Shown here: positions 45,995 through 56,400 of the stretch, piece after piece
Layout: every line of letters begins with the position of its first letter
How positions within the stretch are numbered: the first letter of the stretch is position 1
Origin: Acinetobacter baumannii
GTDB lineage: Bacteria > Pseudomonadota > Gammaproteobacteria > Pseudomonadales > Moraxellaceae
Assembly: GCF_009759685.1 (NCBI RefSeq)
Contig: NZ_CP046654.1
Location: forward strand, 1,736,001-1,800,000
Direction of reading: 5' to 3'
Length of the DNA stretch: 64,000 nucleotides
Position numbers and translations under genes: made by a program
The notes under the pieces: generated by a model
Database searches by the model: none
What the model was told of the DNA's origin: nothing
Seen by the model: the letters and a program-made list of their open reading frames with translations, nothing else

Positions 45995-47341
45995 TTAGGT
46001 TTGACTTAAACGTTTGGTATTCAAATAGAGTCGTGATAGCAATAAAACACAGGCAATACTTAAACCAATAATTAAACCTAACCACACACCAGCTACGCCC
46101 CAATCGGTATAACGCGCTAAATAAAGACCGATTGGAAAAGCAATTACCCAATACGCCATTAAGGTGATCCACATCGGTGCCTGAGTATCTTGCATACCTC
46201 TTAAACAGCCGGCAGCGCTGACTTGTAGAGCATCCATTAATTGATATGCCATTGCAAACCAGAGCAAATACATGGCAACCGGCACAACATTTATATCTTG
46301 AGTATAAACCGAGACAATTTGTTCACGGCCTAAAGCAATAAAAGACATGGTCAATAGAGCAAAAAATACTGCTGTGCTTAGACCAATTTTCTGTACTTGG
46401 TACATGGAAGCCCAGTTCTTTTCACCATAATACGTCCCCACGCGAATGGTTAAAGCAATGGCAAGAGAAAGTGGAATCATAAACAGTACCGAAGTGACTG
46501 AAATTGCTACTTGGTGTGCGGCAATAAAGACTTCCCCTAGAGGGCTAAGGACCAATGCCCCTGTACTAAAAATACTCACTTCAAAAAACACAGCTAAACC
46601 AATTGGCAGGCCGAGCTGTAAAATTCTTTTAACCCAAGTCAGGCTAATTTTATCGAATCTGCTAAAAATAGATGTGTTTCGATAAGCCGAAGCCTTATAA
46701 ATATAGCCTGCTAACGTAATGAGCATCAGCCACTGTAAAATGGATGTTGCAAAACCACAGCCTGCGCTACCCAAAGCAGGTATTGGTCCTAAGCCATACA
46801 TAAAAATCATGTTAAGCGGGATTAAAACCACTAAGGCTAGTAAGCTAATGACCGTGACAGGGCGGGGATGGCCTAATGCTTCGGAATAGCCTCGGAGCGC
46901 TGCATACATGGTTACAGCGGGCATACCCAAACCAATTGCATGTAAGAATAAACTGGCTTTAGGTTGTAAACTTTCTGGTACGCCAAACACATGTAAGAAA
47001 AATGGCATAAGCTGCAAAATGAGCATTGCCAATACCCCTAGAATTACTGCAACCCATAATGATTGGCGGACAATCACTGGAATTTGCTCTGTATTTCTAG
47101 CGCCTTTTGCTTCGGCAACTAATGGTGTGGTTGCAATCATGATGCCACTGAACAAGAGCATGACTGGAATCCATAAGCCTACACCTACCGCAATAGCGGC
47201 TAAGTCTGCGGCAGATAAATGCCCAGCCATAATGGTATCAATTAACCCGAACCCTGCTTGAGCAAACTGCGTAATTAAAATAGGTAACATTAAATGGAAG
47301 AGTTGTTTTAATTCAGACCGAAACGACGTGACATTCGACAC
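45995..47341 (-). CDS. abeM: MATE multidrug efflux pump AbeM
   Basis: A 448-residue inner-membrane pump with 12 helices in two MatE repeats (about residues 12-175 and 240-405). The sequence and length match AbeM of A. baumannii, a proton-coupled exporter of norfloxacin, some other fluoroquinolones, dyes and disinfectants. The opening LPILITQFAQAGFGLIDTIM is characteristic. It is preceded by the DUF606 gene on the same strand (33 bp gap) and has no adjacent regulator. Its presence is normal core content and does not by itself mean resistance. Confidence 0.92.
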   Translation of the reverse strand: MSNVTSFRSELKQLFHLMLPILITQFAQAGFGLIDTIMAGHLSAADLAAIAVGVGLWIPVMLLFSGIMIATTPLVAEAKGARNTEQIPVIVRQSLWVAVILGVLAMLILQLMPFFLHVFGVPESLQPKASLFLHAIGLGMPAVTMYAALRGYSEALGHPRPVTVISLLALVVLIPLNMIFMYGLGPIPALGSAGCGFATSILQWLMLITLAGYIYKASAYRNTSIFSRFDKISLTWVKRILQLGLPIGLAVFFEVSIFSTGALVLSPLGEVFIAAHQVAISVTSVLFMIPLSLAIALTIRVGTYYGEKNWASMYQVQKIGLSTAVFFALLTMSFIALGREQIVSVYTQDINVVPVAMYLLWFAMAYQLMDALQVSAAGCLRGMQDTQAPMWITLMAYWVIAFPIGLYLARYTDWGVAGVWLGLIIGLSIACVLLLSRLYLNTKRLSQT

Positions 47342-47374
47342 AAAAGGTACTCTTTATAAATATAAAAAATGAAA

Positions 47375-47845
47375 CTAGCGTTGCAAGGTAAGTAATACAC
47401 CAACAAAGATGACCACTCCACCTAGAAACCGTTGCCATGTAACAGGTGTCTTTTCGGTACCTAACCAGCCAAAATGGTCAAGTAACATAGAAATGACCAA
47501 TTGCCCAAAAACGACTAACCCTGTAAAGGTTAAAAAACCAAGCTTAGGTGCAGTATAAATGCTCATGCTAATTGCATAAACCCCAAGAAATCCTCCGGTC
47601 CAGAGAAGCCATGGAATATTGGATATTTCACTTAAACTCGGTTTCTCGGCACTTTGGAAGAACACCATAATGGCTAAGACGATAGTACCTATGAAAAATG
47701 ATAACAATGCTGCTTGCAATGGTGAGTGTAATTGCTCACGAAGCTGAGCATTAATTGCAGTCTGAAAAGCCATGGCAACACCGATTCCCATAGCTAAGGG
47801 TAAGATCAGGAAAAGTTGACTAGAGAATTTCATCATTTTTATCAA
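47375..47845 (-). CDS. DUF606/YdcZ-family small transporter
   Basis: A 156-residue membrane protein with five hydrophobic helices, belonging to the DMT-like DUF606 family. The N-terminal MAFQTAINAQLREQLHSPLQAALLSF and the central LLWTGGFLGVYAIS are typical. Two possible ATGs lie within the first five codons. Full-length members of the family often come as pairs, but here only one copy is seen. The substrate is unknown. It probably shares a transcript with abeM, 33 bp downstream. Confidence 0.8.
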   Translation of the reverse strand: MIKMMKFSSQLFLILPLAMGIGVAMAFQTAINAQLREQLHSPLQAALLSFFIGTIVLAIMVFFQSAEKPSLSEISNIPWLLWTGGFLGVYAISMSIYTAPKLGFLTFTGLVVFGQLVISMLLDHFGWLGTEKTPVTWQRFLGGVVIFVGVLLTLQR

Positions 47846-47953
47846 TATTTAAGTATGTTTAAAAACAGTCTAAAGCAATTAAGGTATGTTTTCATAAGCC
47901 CATTGATGCAGTCATGTTAAAATAGAAATATTGTGTAAATTGGACCCTGTTCC

Positions 47954-49108
47954 TTGGCCGTATTAAATCCTGCTTCTGTTCCTTTATCTTTATATATCCA
48001 CATGCCTTGGTGCGTGCGTAAATGTCCCTATTGCGACTTTAACTCACATGCGGTGCCTGATGGTGCGCTTTCGGCAGAACTCGAGCAAACTTATTTAAAA
48101 GCATTGGTAGCCGACTTTGAAACTCAAGTCGAGATGGCACAAGGACGTTCAATTCACAGTGTATTTATTGGTGGTGGAACACCTTCACTTATTTCTGCTA
48201 AAGGTTATGCATGGCTATTTGAACAGCTTAAATCGCTGCTTAACTTTGAAGATGACTGTGAAATTACTTTAGAAGCTAATCCGGGAACACTAGAACATGA
48301 CCCGTTTGCAGGCTATTTAGAAGCAGGAATTAATCGTTTATCGATTGGTGTACAGACTTTTAATACCGATCACCTGCAAAAGCTTGGGCGTATTCATTCA
48401 GCCAACAATGCTATGGATGCAATTGAGCAGGCACGACAAGCAGGTTTTAAGCGAGTTAATGTCGATTTGATGCATGGCTTGCCAGAACAAACACTAGAGC
48501 AAGCACTTTATGATTTAAAGACGGCTGTAGAGCATGGTGCGACACATATCAGTTGGTATCAACTGACCATTGAGCCAAATACCGTATTTTTCCGAACACA
48601 GCCTGTTTTACCTCAAGATGAGGTGTTAGAAGATATTCAAGAGCAAGGTGAAGCCTATCTAAAAGCAAATGGCTTTATCAATTATGAAGTGTCAGCTTGG
48701 CGTAAAGAGCAGCCTTCAGCTCATAATTTAAATTATTGGCAATTTGGTGATTATCTTGCGATTGGTGCAGGAGCACATGGCAAAGTAACCCGACCGGATG
48801 GTGTATATCGTTTTCAAAAGACTCGTTTACCTAAAGACTATTTGGCTAAGGTTCCAGCCGAACATTTGCAAATGAAAAAGATTGAAGCAGATGAACTACC
48901 TTTTGAGTTTATGATGAACGCTTTACGTTTAAATGATGGCGTAAAAGCTGAGTTATATGAACAGCGCACAGGCTTAATTTTAGATGATTTAAATGATCTG
49001 CTTACTTCATTGCGTTCGAGAGAGTTATTGGTAGAGGATAGCGGTCGTTTGGCTTGTACAGAGCAGGGGCATATTTTCTTAAACTCGGTACTCGAAGAGT
49101 TCTTATAA
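47954..49108 (+). CDS. hemW: Radical-SAM heme chaperone HemW
   Basis: A 384-residue radical SAM protein that binds heme and is thought to hand it to membrane targets; often misannotated as HemN. The 4Fe-4S motif CxxxCxxC is at residues 20, 24 and 27 (WCVRKCPYC), followed by DFNSHA. The extra N-terminal Cys of HemN is absent, supporting HemW. The start is a TTG (LNPASVPLSLYIHMPWC), chosen because the conserved N-terminus begins only ten residues later and no ATG is available. Confidence 0.92.
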   Translation: MAVLNPASVPLSLYIHMPWCVRKCPYCDFNSHAVPDGALSAELEQTYLKALVADFETQVEMAQGRSIHSVFIGGGTPSLISAKGYAWLFEQLKSLLNFEDDCEITLEANPGTLEHDPFAGYLEAGINRLSIGVQTFNTDHLQKLGRIHSANNAMDAIEQARQAGFKRVNVDLMHGLPEQTLEQALYDLKTAVEHGATHISWYQLTIEPNTVFFRTQPVLPQDEVLEDIQEQGEAYLKANGFINYEVSAWRKEQPSAHNLNYWQFGDYLAIGAGAHGKVTRPDGVYRFQKTRLPKDYLAKVPAEHLQMKKIEADELPFEFMMNALRLNDGVKAELYEQRTGLILDDLNDLLTSLRSRELLVEDSGRLACTEQGHIFLNSVLEEFL

Positions 49109-49125
49109 TCAAAGCATTATAAAGA

Positions 49126-49153
49126 AAAAGCCGCACGATGAGATGCGGCTTTT
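49126..49153. terminator. Bidirectional terminator between hemW and SDR gene
   Basis: AAAAGCCGCA (49126-49135) and TGCGGCTTTT (49144-49153) around an 8-base loop; the flanking genes converge. Confidence 0.85.
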
Positions 49154-49159
49154 GTAATT

Positions 49160-49915
49160 TTAGCGGGTGGTATAACCACCATTTGCGAAAATCGTCTGAC
49201 CTGTAATCCACCAGCCGTCGGTGACTAAGAAGCGAACTAGAGGTTCAATATCTTCAATTTTAGTAAGTCCACCTAAAGCTGAAGCTGATTTATGGTAAGC
49301 GACTGCTTCGGCAGACTCTTGACCATAAAAGAATGGTGTGTCCATTGGTCCCGGTGCAACAGCAGTCACAGAAATTTGGCGATCTCCAAATTCTTTCGAT
49401 GCAGCGCGGGTGTAATGCTCAACAGGTGCTTTTAAACCTTCATAGGTTGAATAGAACCCTGTGTAAGCAGCAAGAAGAGAGGTTACGATTGAACAGATTT
49501 TTCCGCCGTTATTTAAATGTCGACCCGCTGATTGAATAAAGAAATAGGCAATTTTTGAGTTGATATCACTCATGCTATCAAACTCTTGTTCGGTGGTTTC
49601 TAAAAACGGTTTTTTAAGGACTTTTCCGACGGTATTAATCGCAATATCGATACCACCAAAATGTTGTTTCGTATCTATAAACAGTTTTTCAATATTTTCA
49701 ATATGAGTTAGATCTGCCTGAATTAGAATTGCATCTGCACCCAATGCTTTAACATCTGCTAAGGTCTGCTCTGCATCTGTCTGAGTTTCCGAACTATTAT
49801 AATGAATTGCGATTTTTGCACCCTGTTCTGCAAATTTACGGCTAATGAGTCCGCCTAGGTTTTTAGCACCGCCAGTAATCAATACAACTTTATCTTTGAG
49901 GCTATGAGTTGTCAT
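49160..49915 (-). CDS. Short-chain dehydrogenase/reductase
   Basis: A 251-residue classical SDR. The cofactor motif LITGGAKNLGG is a TGxxxGxG variant near residue 12, and the catalytic pair YxxxK is in STYEGLK; the preceding Ser is in SIVTS. The helix after the second strand contains NSSETQ, a pattern that suits NADP(H) rather than NAD(H). The substrate is unknown. It is divergent from a LysR gene that probably regulates it. Confidence 0.88.
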   Translation of the reverse strand: MTTHSLKDKVVLITGGAKNLGGLISRKFAEQGAKIAIHYNSSETQTDAEQTLADVKALGADAILIQADLTHIENIEKLFIDTKQHFGGIDIAINTVGKVLKKPFLETTEQEFDSMSDINSKIAYFFIQSAGRHLNNGGKICSIVTSLLAAYTGFYSTYEGLKAPVEHYTRAASKEFGDRQISVTAVAPGPMDTPFFYGQESAEAVAYHKSASALGGLTKIEDIEPLVRFLVTDGWWITGQTIFANGGYTTR

Positions 49916-50004
49916 GATGATTGTTCCTATGATGAATTGTTTTAGTGTTTTTAAGTCTAGATTGGCAGTAATTTGTGATCAATTATGCTAGTTTGGTTTA
50001 ACTA

Positions 50005-50019
50005 TTCGGAAAATACGAA
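50005..50019. promoter_or_regulatory. Possible LysR operator between SDR and LysR genes
   Basis: TTCG (50005-50008) and CGAA (50016-50019) with a 7-base AT-rich centre form a dyad 8 bases before the LysR start, fitting the T-N11-A style of LysR sites. Its position in the divergent intergenic region supports autoregulation, but this is inference. Confidence 0.4.
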
Positions 50020-50027
50020 CAATTAAA

Positions 50028-50924
50028 ATGGATCGGTTGCAGCAATTTTATATTTTTACAGAAGTCGCTAAACGACAAAGCTTTAGTGAGGTAGCAAATC
50101 AGCTTGATCTACCTCGCTCGACAGTGACGAGTGCCATTCAACAGTTAGAAACTCACTATGGAGTACGCTTATTTCATCGGACTACCCGTAAAGTCAGTCT
50201 TACTCAAGATGGCCAACGAATATTGCCAGAATGTCAAAACCTGTTGTTTGATTATGAACAATTAGAACAGTTGATCCAGACACAAAAACAGCATTATAGG
50301 GGCACATTAAAGATTTCGATGCCTAGCCGGATTGTGCATCAAGTGATTATTCCTGAGCTGCCTGATTTTTATCATCGTTATCCGGATATTCATTTACAGC
50401 TCAATAGTTCTGATGACCTGACTGACTTAATTGAAAAGGGAATTGACTGTGTTGTTCGGGTAGGAGAGCTAGATAACAGCAGTTTAATTGCAAGATTTAT
50501 TGGACATTTAGTGATGGTGAATTGTGCCAGTCCGCAATATTTACAAGATTATGGTGTTCCTGAGCAGTTAAATGATCTTGAACAGCATAAATTAATTAAT
50601 TACGCAGGAGCTGTAGGAGAAAAGCAGGGAGAATTTATATATCAAGGTGGAACTGTGATGATGGATAGTGCTTTAAGTGTGAACAATACCGAGGCCTATA
50701 TCGCCGCTGCTTGTGCAGGTTTGGGAATTATTCAACTTCCTTATTATGATGTTCAGGATAAAATTGAACGGGGGATTTTAGTTGAGGTGCTGAGTGCTTA
50801 CAGTGCACCATCGCTTCCACTTAATATTTTGTATCCCAACAGGAGTTATATTCCAAAGCGACTAGAAGTTTTTATGAATTGGGTGGGGGAAGTTTTAAAT
50901 CGCAAATGTATCGTCATCTTTTAG
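50028..50924 (+). CDS. LysR-family transcriptional regulator
   Basis: A 298-residue LTTR of the CrgA-like subgroup. The N-terminal winged helix (QSFSEVANQLDLPRSTVTSAIQQLE, residues ~18-42) is followed by a periplasmic-binding-like effector domain. It is divergent from the SDR gene by 112 bp, the typical LysR arrangement in which the adjacent gene is the target. The inducer is unknown. Confidence 0.88.
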   Translation: MDRLQQFYIFTEVAKRQSFSEVANQLDLPRSTVTSAIQQLETHYGVRLFHRTTRKVSLTQDGQRILPECQNLLFDYEQLEQLIQTQKQHYRGTLKISMPSRIVHQVIIPELPDFYHRYPDIHLQLNSSDDLTDLIEKGIDCVVRVGELDNSSLIARFIGHLVMVNCASPQYLQDYGVPEQLNDLEQHKLINYAGAVGEKQGEFIYQGGTVMMDSALSVNNTEAYIAAACAGLGIIQLPYYDVQDKIERGILVEVLSAYSAPSLPLNILYPNRSYIPKRLEVFMNWVGEVLNRKCIVIF

Positions 50925-50952
50925 TCATAAAAAGAAAATAGGATAACAATAA

Positions 50953-50981
50953 AAAAAGCCTCTCGAACTGAGAGGCTTTTT
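50953..50981 (+). terminator. Terminator after the LysR gene
   Basis: AAAAAGCCTCTC (50953-50964), GAACT loop and GAGAGGCTTTTT (50970-50981). It can also end the minus-strand tRNA transcript that lies just beyond. Confidence 0.88.
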
Positions 50982-50987
50982 AGAATT

Positions 50988-51063
50988 TGGTGGGTCGTCC
51001 GCGACTCGAACGCGGGACCAACGGATTAAAAGTCCGCTGCTCTACCAACTGAGCTAACGACCC
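50988..51063 (-). tRNA. tRNA-Lys (anticodon UUU), copy 1
   Basis: Read on the minus strand it starts GGGTCGTTAGCTCAG, has D-arm, anticodon loop CTTTTAA (anticodon TTT) and T-arm GTTCGAGTC, and ends GACCCACCA with an encoded CCA. It is 76 bases long. Identical to the second copy. Confidence 0.97.
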
Positions 51064-51085
51064 AAATAGGTTCAAAACTAATAAG

Positions 51086-51161
51086 TGGTGGGTCGTCCGC
51101 GACTCGAACGCGGGACCAACGGATTAAAAGTCCGCTGCTCTACCAACTGAGCTAACGACCC
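51086..51161 (-). tRNA. tRNA-Lys (anticodon UUU), copy 2
   Basis: Second, identical 76-base tRNA-Lys gene 22 bases upstream of the first in transcription order, CCA encoded. The two are probably co-transcribed and processed by RNase E and RNase P. Confidence 0.97.
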
Positions 51162-51293
51162 TGAGCGAGAATTAAGTAAAACCTTGTTTTACTTGAATGC
51201 AGGAGAAAATCTATAATTTTCTTTAGCAATCAAACTCGAACTAACTCAGAGAGAAGTAACACTTCTAAACACTGTATCGTTTTGATGTCGCGT

Positions 51294-51321
51294 ATTTTAG
51301 CAAGTTATTCAACTAACACAA
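51294..51321 (-). promoter_or_regulatory. Possible promoter of the tRNA-Lys pair
   Basis: On the minus strand TTGTGT, 16 bases and TAAAAT form a sigma-70-like promoter about 130 bases before the first tRNA. It overlaps one arm (51318-51329) of a long inverted repeat ACAAGAGGAAAT/ATTTCCTCTTGT (other arm 51366-51377) that lies just after the acyl-CoA synthetase stop and may end that transcript. Confidence 0.4.
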
Positions 51322-51393
51322 GAGGAAATTTAAAAACATTTGCATGATTGCTTATAAAAAGCACGATTTCCTCTTGTTTAGCTAAAAAATAAA

Positions 51394-53235
51394 CTAAAAA
51401 CGGTATTTATACGTCTGAATATTGTCAAAAATTTCAGTTGTGATATCACAATAACTGCTTGCACCAGGTAATAAAGCGAGTAAACGTTCAGAAGTTTTGC
51501 TTGGATTAAACGCTTCTTCCTTCAGTTTATTCTTCTGATATTTAAATGTACCTGTTGTTTCGACCTTTTTTTGTACACGTAAAAATACAGGTACTGCATA
51601 GGTAGGTAAACATTTCTTAAATACGGTCACCATTTCGGTTAAATCAGCATCATTTAGCTCTTCACCATCTGCGAGAGTGATCGCTGCCATACCGGCACGG
51701 CCATTGGTATTTGGAATTTCTACCCCATAAACGACAGCTTCGGCAATTTTGTCGTATTCGCATACCATATTTTCAACTTCAGTCGTTGATACGTTTTCAC
51801 CTTTCCATCGGAAAGTATCACCTAGGCGGTCAACAAACTGGGCATGACGGAAGCCGATGTCACGGACCAAATCACCTGTGTTGAAATAAGAATCACCTTT
51901 CTTGAAAACATCTTTCCAGATCACAGACTTGTTCTTTTCAGGGTCGGTGTAGCCATCAAATGGCGAGCGGCTGGTAATTTTCCCGATGAGTAGGCCAACT
52001 TCACCTGCTTTTACTTTCTGGCACCAGCCATTTTTATCGCGTATTGGTTCATTTTTCTCTTTATCGAACTGGATAATGGCATATGGAGTAGGAGAGAAGC
52101 CAACCGTATTGTCAAAGTTGAAAATATTACTAAATCCAACATTGCCTTCACTCGATGCATAAAGCTCAAGTACCTCTTTAACACCAAAGCGTTGTTTGAA
52201 CTTGTCCCAGATATTTGGGCGCATACCATTACCAATCATTTTGGTTACACGATGGTTGCGGTCAAGCTCGGTGACAGGAGCATCCATCAAGTAGCGGCAA
52301 AGTTCACCAACATACCCAATGGCAGATGCATTAAATTTTTGAACATCTTTCCAGAATGCGCTAGTTGAATATTTACGTCGAATCGCAAGTGTTGCACTGC
52401 CCGCGATAACGCCACACCAGCAAACCACCACGCCTGTTGCATGGTAAAGCGGTAAGGTTACGTACATAACGTCATCTGGGCCTAAGTTTAAGATATGGCC
52501 ATAAGTACCATACGCTAATGTCCAGCGACTGTGTTTGAAAATAACCGCCTTTGGTAAACCTGTTGTACCTGATGTGTAGATATAGAACAGACCATCGTTA
52601 CCAGTGACAGAACGGGTAGTAGACGGATTGAATTTTGGAAATTGATCAATTTGGTCCGCAAGATTGACATAGCCTTCAGGCGCTGTACCCGAGTTTTGAC
52701 GTGTTGCCTGATCTGCGAACCAGTGGAAGCGGTCTTTAGGTACATTTAAGTCCTGACGAATTTCATCAATAGCAGCTCGGACTTCTTCACCAGCAATAAC
52801 GGCAATAGGTTTTACAAGATTGATGCTATGAGCGAGAACCTTACCGACTTGAGATGTATTTACAAGTGCAATTGTCACACCAATTTTGGCTAAACCAACA
52901 ATTGTTGCAATCAGCTCAGAGCGGTTTTCAATCATTACAGCAATGACGTCCCCTTTACGCGCTCCGAGAGAAAGATAGTAATGGGAAATCTGGTTTGCCC
53001 ATTCATTTAAAGCTTCATAAGAATAACTTTGATCTTCAAATAATAATGCCGTGCCTTTCGGATTTCTTTTAACAGCTTTTTCAAAAGCAATACCCAAACC
53101 TGTTGGAGTATTTGATGTTCTTAAATAAGCCTGTTTAAGACCATTTAGGATATGGGGTACTTTGGGAATGAAGCTAGGAAGTCTTGTGGCAACATCACCA
53201 AGCGTAATGATATCGGTCTGTGTTGTCTGGCTCAT
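51394..53235 (-). CDS. Long-chain acyl-CoA synthetase, FATP type
   Basis: An ATP-dependent fatty acyl-CoA ligase of 613 residues from the ATG at 53235 (MSQTTQTDIITLGDV); an upstream extension of 26 residues is not conserved-looking. The AMP-binding P-loop YTSGTTGLPKAV, the ELYASSEGNVGF motif and the C-terminal TGDLVRDIGF / DRLGDTFRWKGENVSTTEVE motifs match the FATP/very-long-chain acyl-CoA synthetase group rather than classical FadD. The likely role is activation of exogenous fatty acids at the membrane. Single gene. Confidence 0.88.
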   Translation of the reverse strand: MSQTTQTDIITLGDVATRLPSFIPKVPHILNGLKQAYLRTSNTPTGLGIAFEKAVKRNPKGTALLFEDQSYSYEALNEWANQISHYYLSLGARKGDVIAVMIENRSELIATIVGLAKIGVTIALVNTSQVGKVLAHSINLVKPIAVIAGEEVRAAIDEIRQDLNVPKDRFHWFADQATRQNSGTAPEGYVNLADQIDQFPKFNPSTTRSVTGNDGLFYIYTSGTTGLPKAVIFKHSRWTLAYGTYGHILNLGPDDVMYVTLPLYHATGVVVCWCGVIAGSATLAIRRKYSTSAFWKDVQKFNASAIGYVGELCRYLMDAPVTELDRNHRVTKMIGNGMRPNIWDKFKQRFGVKEVLELYASSEGNVGFSNIFNFDNTVGFSPTPYAIIQFDKEKNEPIRDKNGWCQKVKAGEVGLLIGKITSRSPFDGYTDPEKNKSVIWKDVFKKGDSYFNTGDLVRDIGFRHAQFVDRLGDTFRWKGENVSTTEVENMVCEYDKIAEAVVYGVEIPNTNGRAGMAAITLADGEELNDADLTEMVTVFKKCLPTYAVPVFLRVQKKVETTGTFKYQKNKLKEEAFNPSKTSERLLALLPGASSYCDITTEIFDNIQTYKYRF

Positions 53236-53364
53236 ATCAATCCTATTTATTTTTCGATCAATCCAAAAAAGGTTGTGTGGGCAAAAAGTCCAATAGTTTT
53301 CATGGTTCACCATGCTTTTAAAACTTTTCTTCTAGTGCAATCAACCTAATTGGCTAAAAATAAC

Positions 53365-53396
53365 AAAAAAAACCTAGTCATCGAAATGACTAGGTT
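53365..53396 (-). terminator. Terminator after rne
   Basis: AACCTAGTCAT (53371-53381) and ATGACTAGGTT (53386-53396) pair around CGAA. On the minus strand an eight-base T tract follows. Confidence 0.88.
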
Positions 53397-53427
53397 TGTT
53401 TAAATTAGCTGCAATTGAGCAAATGGC

Positions 53428-56400
53428 TTACTCAGCTACAGGATTAGCTTTTTTTGGCGGACGGCCACGAGGGCGACGAGGGCGGCTCGGTTTGTCCTTA
53501 TCTGCCTTAACGTCTTCTGATTCGGCATCAGTTGTTGCTTCAGTCGGAGGTACTGTTTCTTCAGCCGCTACTTTCGTTTTGCTTGCTGCTTTTGATGGCG
53601 CAGGTTCCTTTGCCACAGGAGCTTCAGCTACTGTTTCTTCTGTAGCTTTTTCCTCTGCAGGAGCGGCTTCAGGTTGTACGACTTCAGTTGACTGATTAAG
53701 TTCAAGCGGTTGCTGTGCTGGTTCAACTGTTGCTTGTGTTTCAGCAGTTGGAGCAGCAACGGTTTCTTCTGCTACAGGAGCCGGAGTAGCAACTTCTTCT
53801 TGAGCAGAATGTTGTTGTTTCACTTGCTCAAATGCTTGTTCCGCAGCAAGTTTTGCTAAACGACGGCGCTCACGCGGGTCATTTGCAACACGTGGAGCTG
53901 GTGCTTGTGGCGGAGTAAGCGGAAGTACTGGTGCAGGTTCTGCTTCTTCAGCCGGTTTGTGGCTTGGAAGTTCTGCATCACGAGTTACCGGCTTTTTCTC
54001 TTCCGTTTCAGCAGTAACTTCAACTACTAACGTACTTGCGTACTGTTCTGCAAATTTCTGCAAAGCACGATTAAACGTTGGAACTAGACCAAATTGTTCA
54101 ATCAATACGGTGCAATCTTCACCATACACATGACGGATTAAACTACCGATTGTGTGTTGTGCCAAAGTTGGAATTTGCGATGGCACAATAGATGGCGTAG
54201 CTGCCTTAGCGTGTTTAGCCTCACGTTGCTGACGACGACGCATACGAGGGTCATTGCTAGCACGTTTGATTTGTGGCTGAGCAGCTTCTTGGCTTGGCTG
54301 AGCTTCTTCTTTTGTTTCAACTACAGCAGCTTTCTCGGCTACAACAGGAGCTGGAGTTGGCTCTTGAGCAACTTCAGTAGAAGTCGTTTCAACTCGCTCA
54401 ACGTGACGACGCTCAGGTGTAAGTGCAACAATCTCACTTTGACCTTGATCAACATTGATGATTAAAGCAGTGTTCATGACATCATGCTTAGGTGCATCAA
54501 TCACATCAACCTTAATTTGTTTTTCATCAACAACAACCGGTGTATTTTGATTTTCATTTAATACACTTGGATCGCGGTGGCGATTTGGACGGTTTGGACG
54601 TTGTTGATTATTACGGTCACGACGTGGCACAGCATTTTCAGTGTGTTGTACATCATTATTTTGATGTTGCTGATCTTGCTGCTGTTGACGTTTTTGCTGA
54701 CGTTTTAACTCACGTTGTTCTTGGCGTGACAATTGAACCACTTCTTCATGAACTTGATGTTGCTGTTCATGTGATTGGTGATGTTGTTCACGTTGCTCTT
54801 TATGTTTACGCTTTTTGTTGTTCTGACGTTGTTGCTGAGATTTATCATCTTTTTCAACATGTTCACGAACGTCTTGTTTCACAGGTGACTGTGAAATATA
54901 AGCGTTATTTGATTGAACTGGCGCAACTTCTGCAACAGCAGGTACGGCTACTTGACCGAACTGTCCGCGGCTTACTGCGCCTGTATTCACCATTTGCTCA
55001 ATCGCAGCAGCAGCATTTTGTGCTGAACGAGATTGATCAACTGTTTGCGCTTGTTTTTGAACAAACAGGTTTTCTAACCATGCACATGGGCTTGCTGCTT
55101 TTTGAGCAGAAGGTTGTGCTACAGGTTGAGTTGCATGATTTGCTTTTTTCTGAGCCGCAGCATGAGTTGAAGCTGTAGCAGTTACATGAGCATGGCCATG
55201 ATCTGCTTCTTCTAAATGCCATTCAGAAGACTCATAACCTAACTCTTTCTCGCTAGAACGGGTTGCTTCTGTACGTTCATAGCTAGATGGAGCAAAGCCA
55301 TCTGGGTTATATGCAATTTCGTAATGTGGAGTTTCTAAGTGCGGGTGTGGTAATACAGTCACACGTACACCAGAAGTTTGCTCTAAATACACCAGACTAT
55401 GGCGTTTTTCATTAAGCAAGAAGGCTGCAATTTCAACTGGAACTTCAACCTGAACTTCACCATGACGTTCACGAAGTGCAATCTCTTCAACTTTACGCAT
55501 AATTGAAAGAGAAAGCGAACGTAAGTCACGAACCATGCCTGTACCATGACAGCGAGGGCATACATAACCAGTTGCTTCTTCAAGCGATGGACGTAAGCGT
55601 TGGCGGCTCATTTCCATTAAGCCAAAACGAGACAATTGACCGAACTGGATACGGGCACGATCGCTTTGTGTTGCTTCACGAAGTTTTGCTTCAACCATAC
55701 GTTGATTGCGTTCTTTAGTCATATCGATGAAGTCGATAACAACTAAACCGCCAATGTCACGTAAACGAAGCTGGCGAGCAATTTCTTCTGCTGCTTCAAG
55801 GTTAGTATTCAGTGCAGTTTCTTCAACATCATGACCACGAGTCGATTTCGCAGAGTTAATATCGATTGAAACTAAAGCTTCAGTCTGGTCAATGACGATT
55901 GAACCGCCAGAAGGAAGTTTTACTTCACGCTCATAAGCAGTTTGAATTTGGCTTTCAATACCAAAATGAGCAAACAATGGCTCGTTTAAAGTATAAGTTT
56001 TTAATTTGTCTAATTGACGCGGCATCACTGCTTTAACAAAGTTATATGCTTCGTTATAAGCCTGTTCGCTATCAATTAAGATTTCAGCAACGTCATCACG
56101 TAAGTAATCACGAATTGCACGTGTTACCACACCCGCTTCCTGATGAACAAGCATTGGAGATGGGCCTGAGCTCGCTGTACCTTGGATTTGTGCCCAAAGG
56201 TCAAGCAAGTGTTGCAAATCGAGTTGTAATTCTTCTTGGGTACGCCCAATACCTGCGGTACGTACAATCACGCTCATACCACGAGGTACATTTAAAGAAG
56301 CTAAAATTTCTTTTAATTCTTCACGTACTGAACCTGAAATTTGACGGCTAATACCACCACCTTTCGGGTTATTTGGCATAAGAACTAAATAACGGCCTGC

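Noticed and set aside
54540..55178. 212-codon frame opposite rne, rich in Val, His, Asp, Leu
   Set aside because: It mirrors the low-complexity Gln/His/Glu codons of the RNase E tail; its composition is not protein-like.
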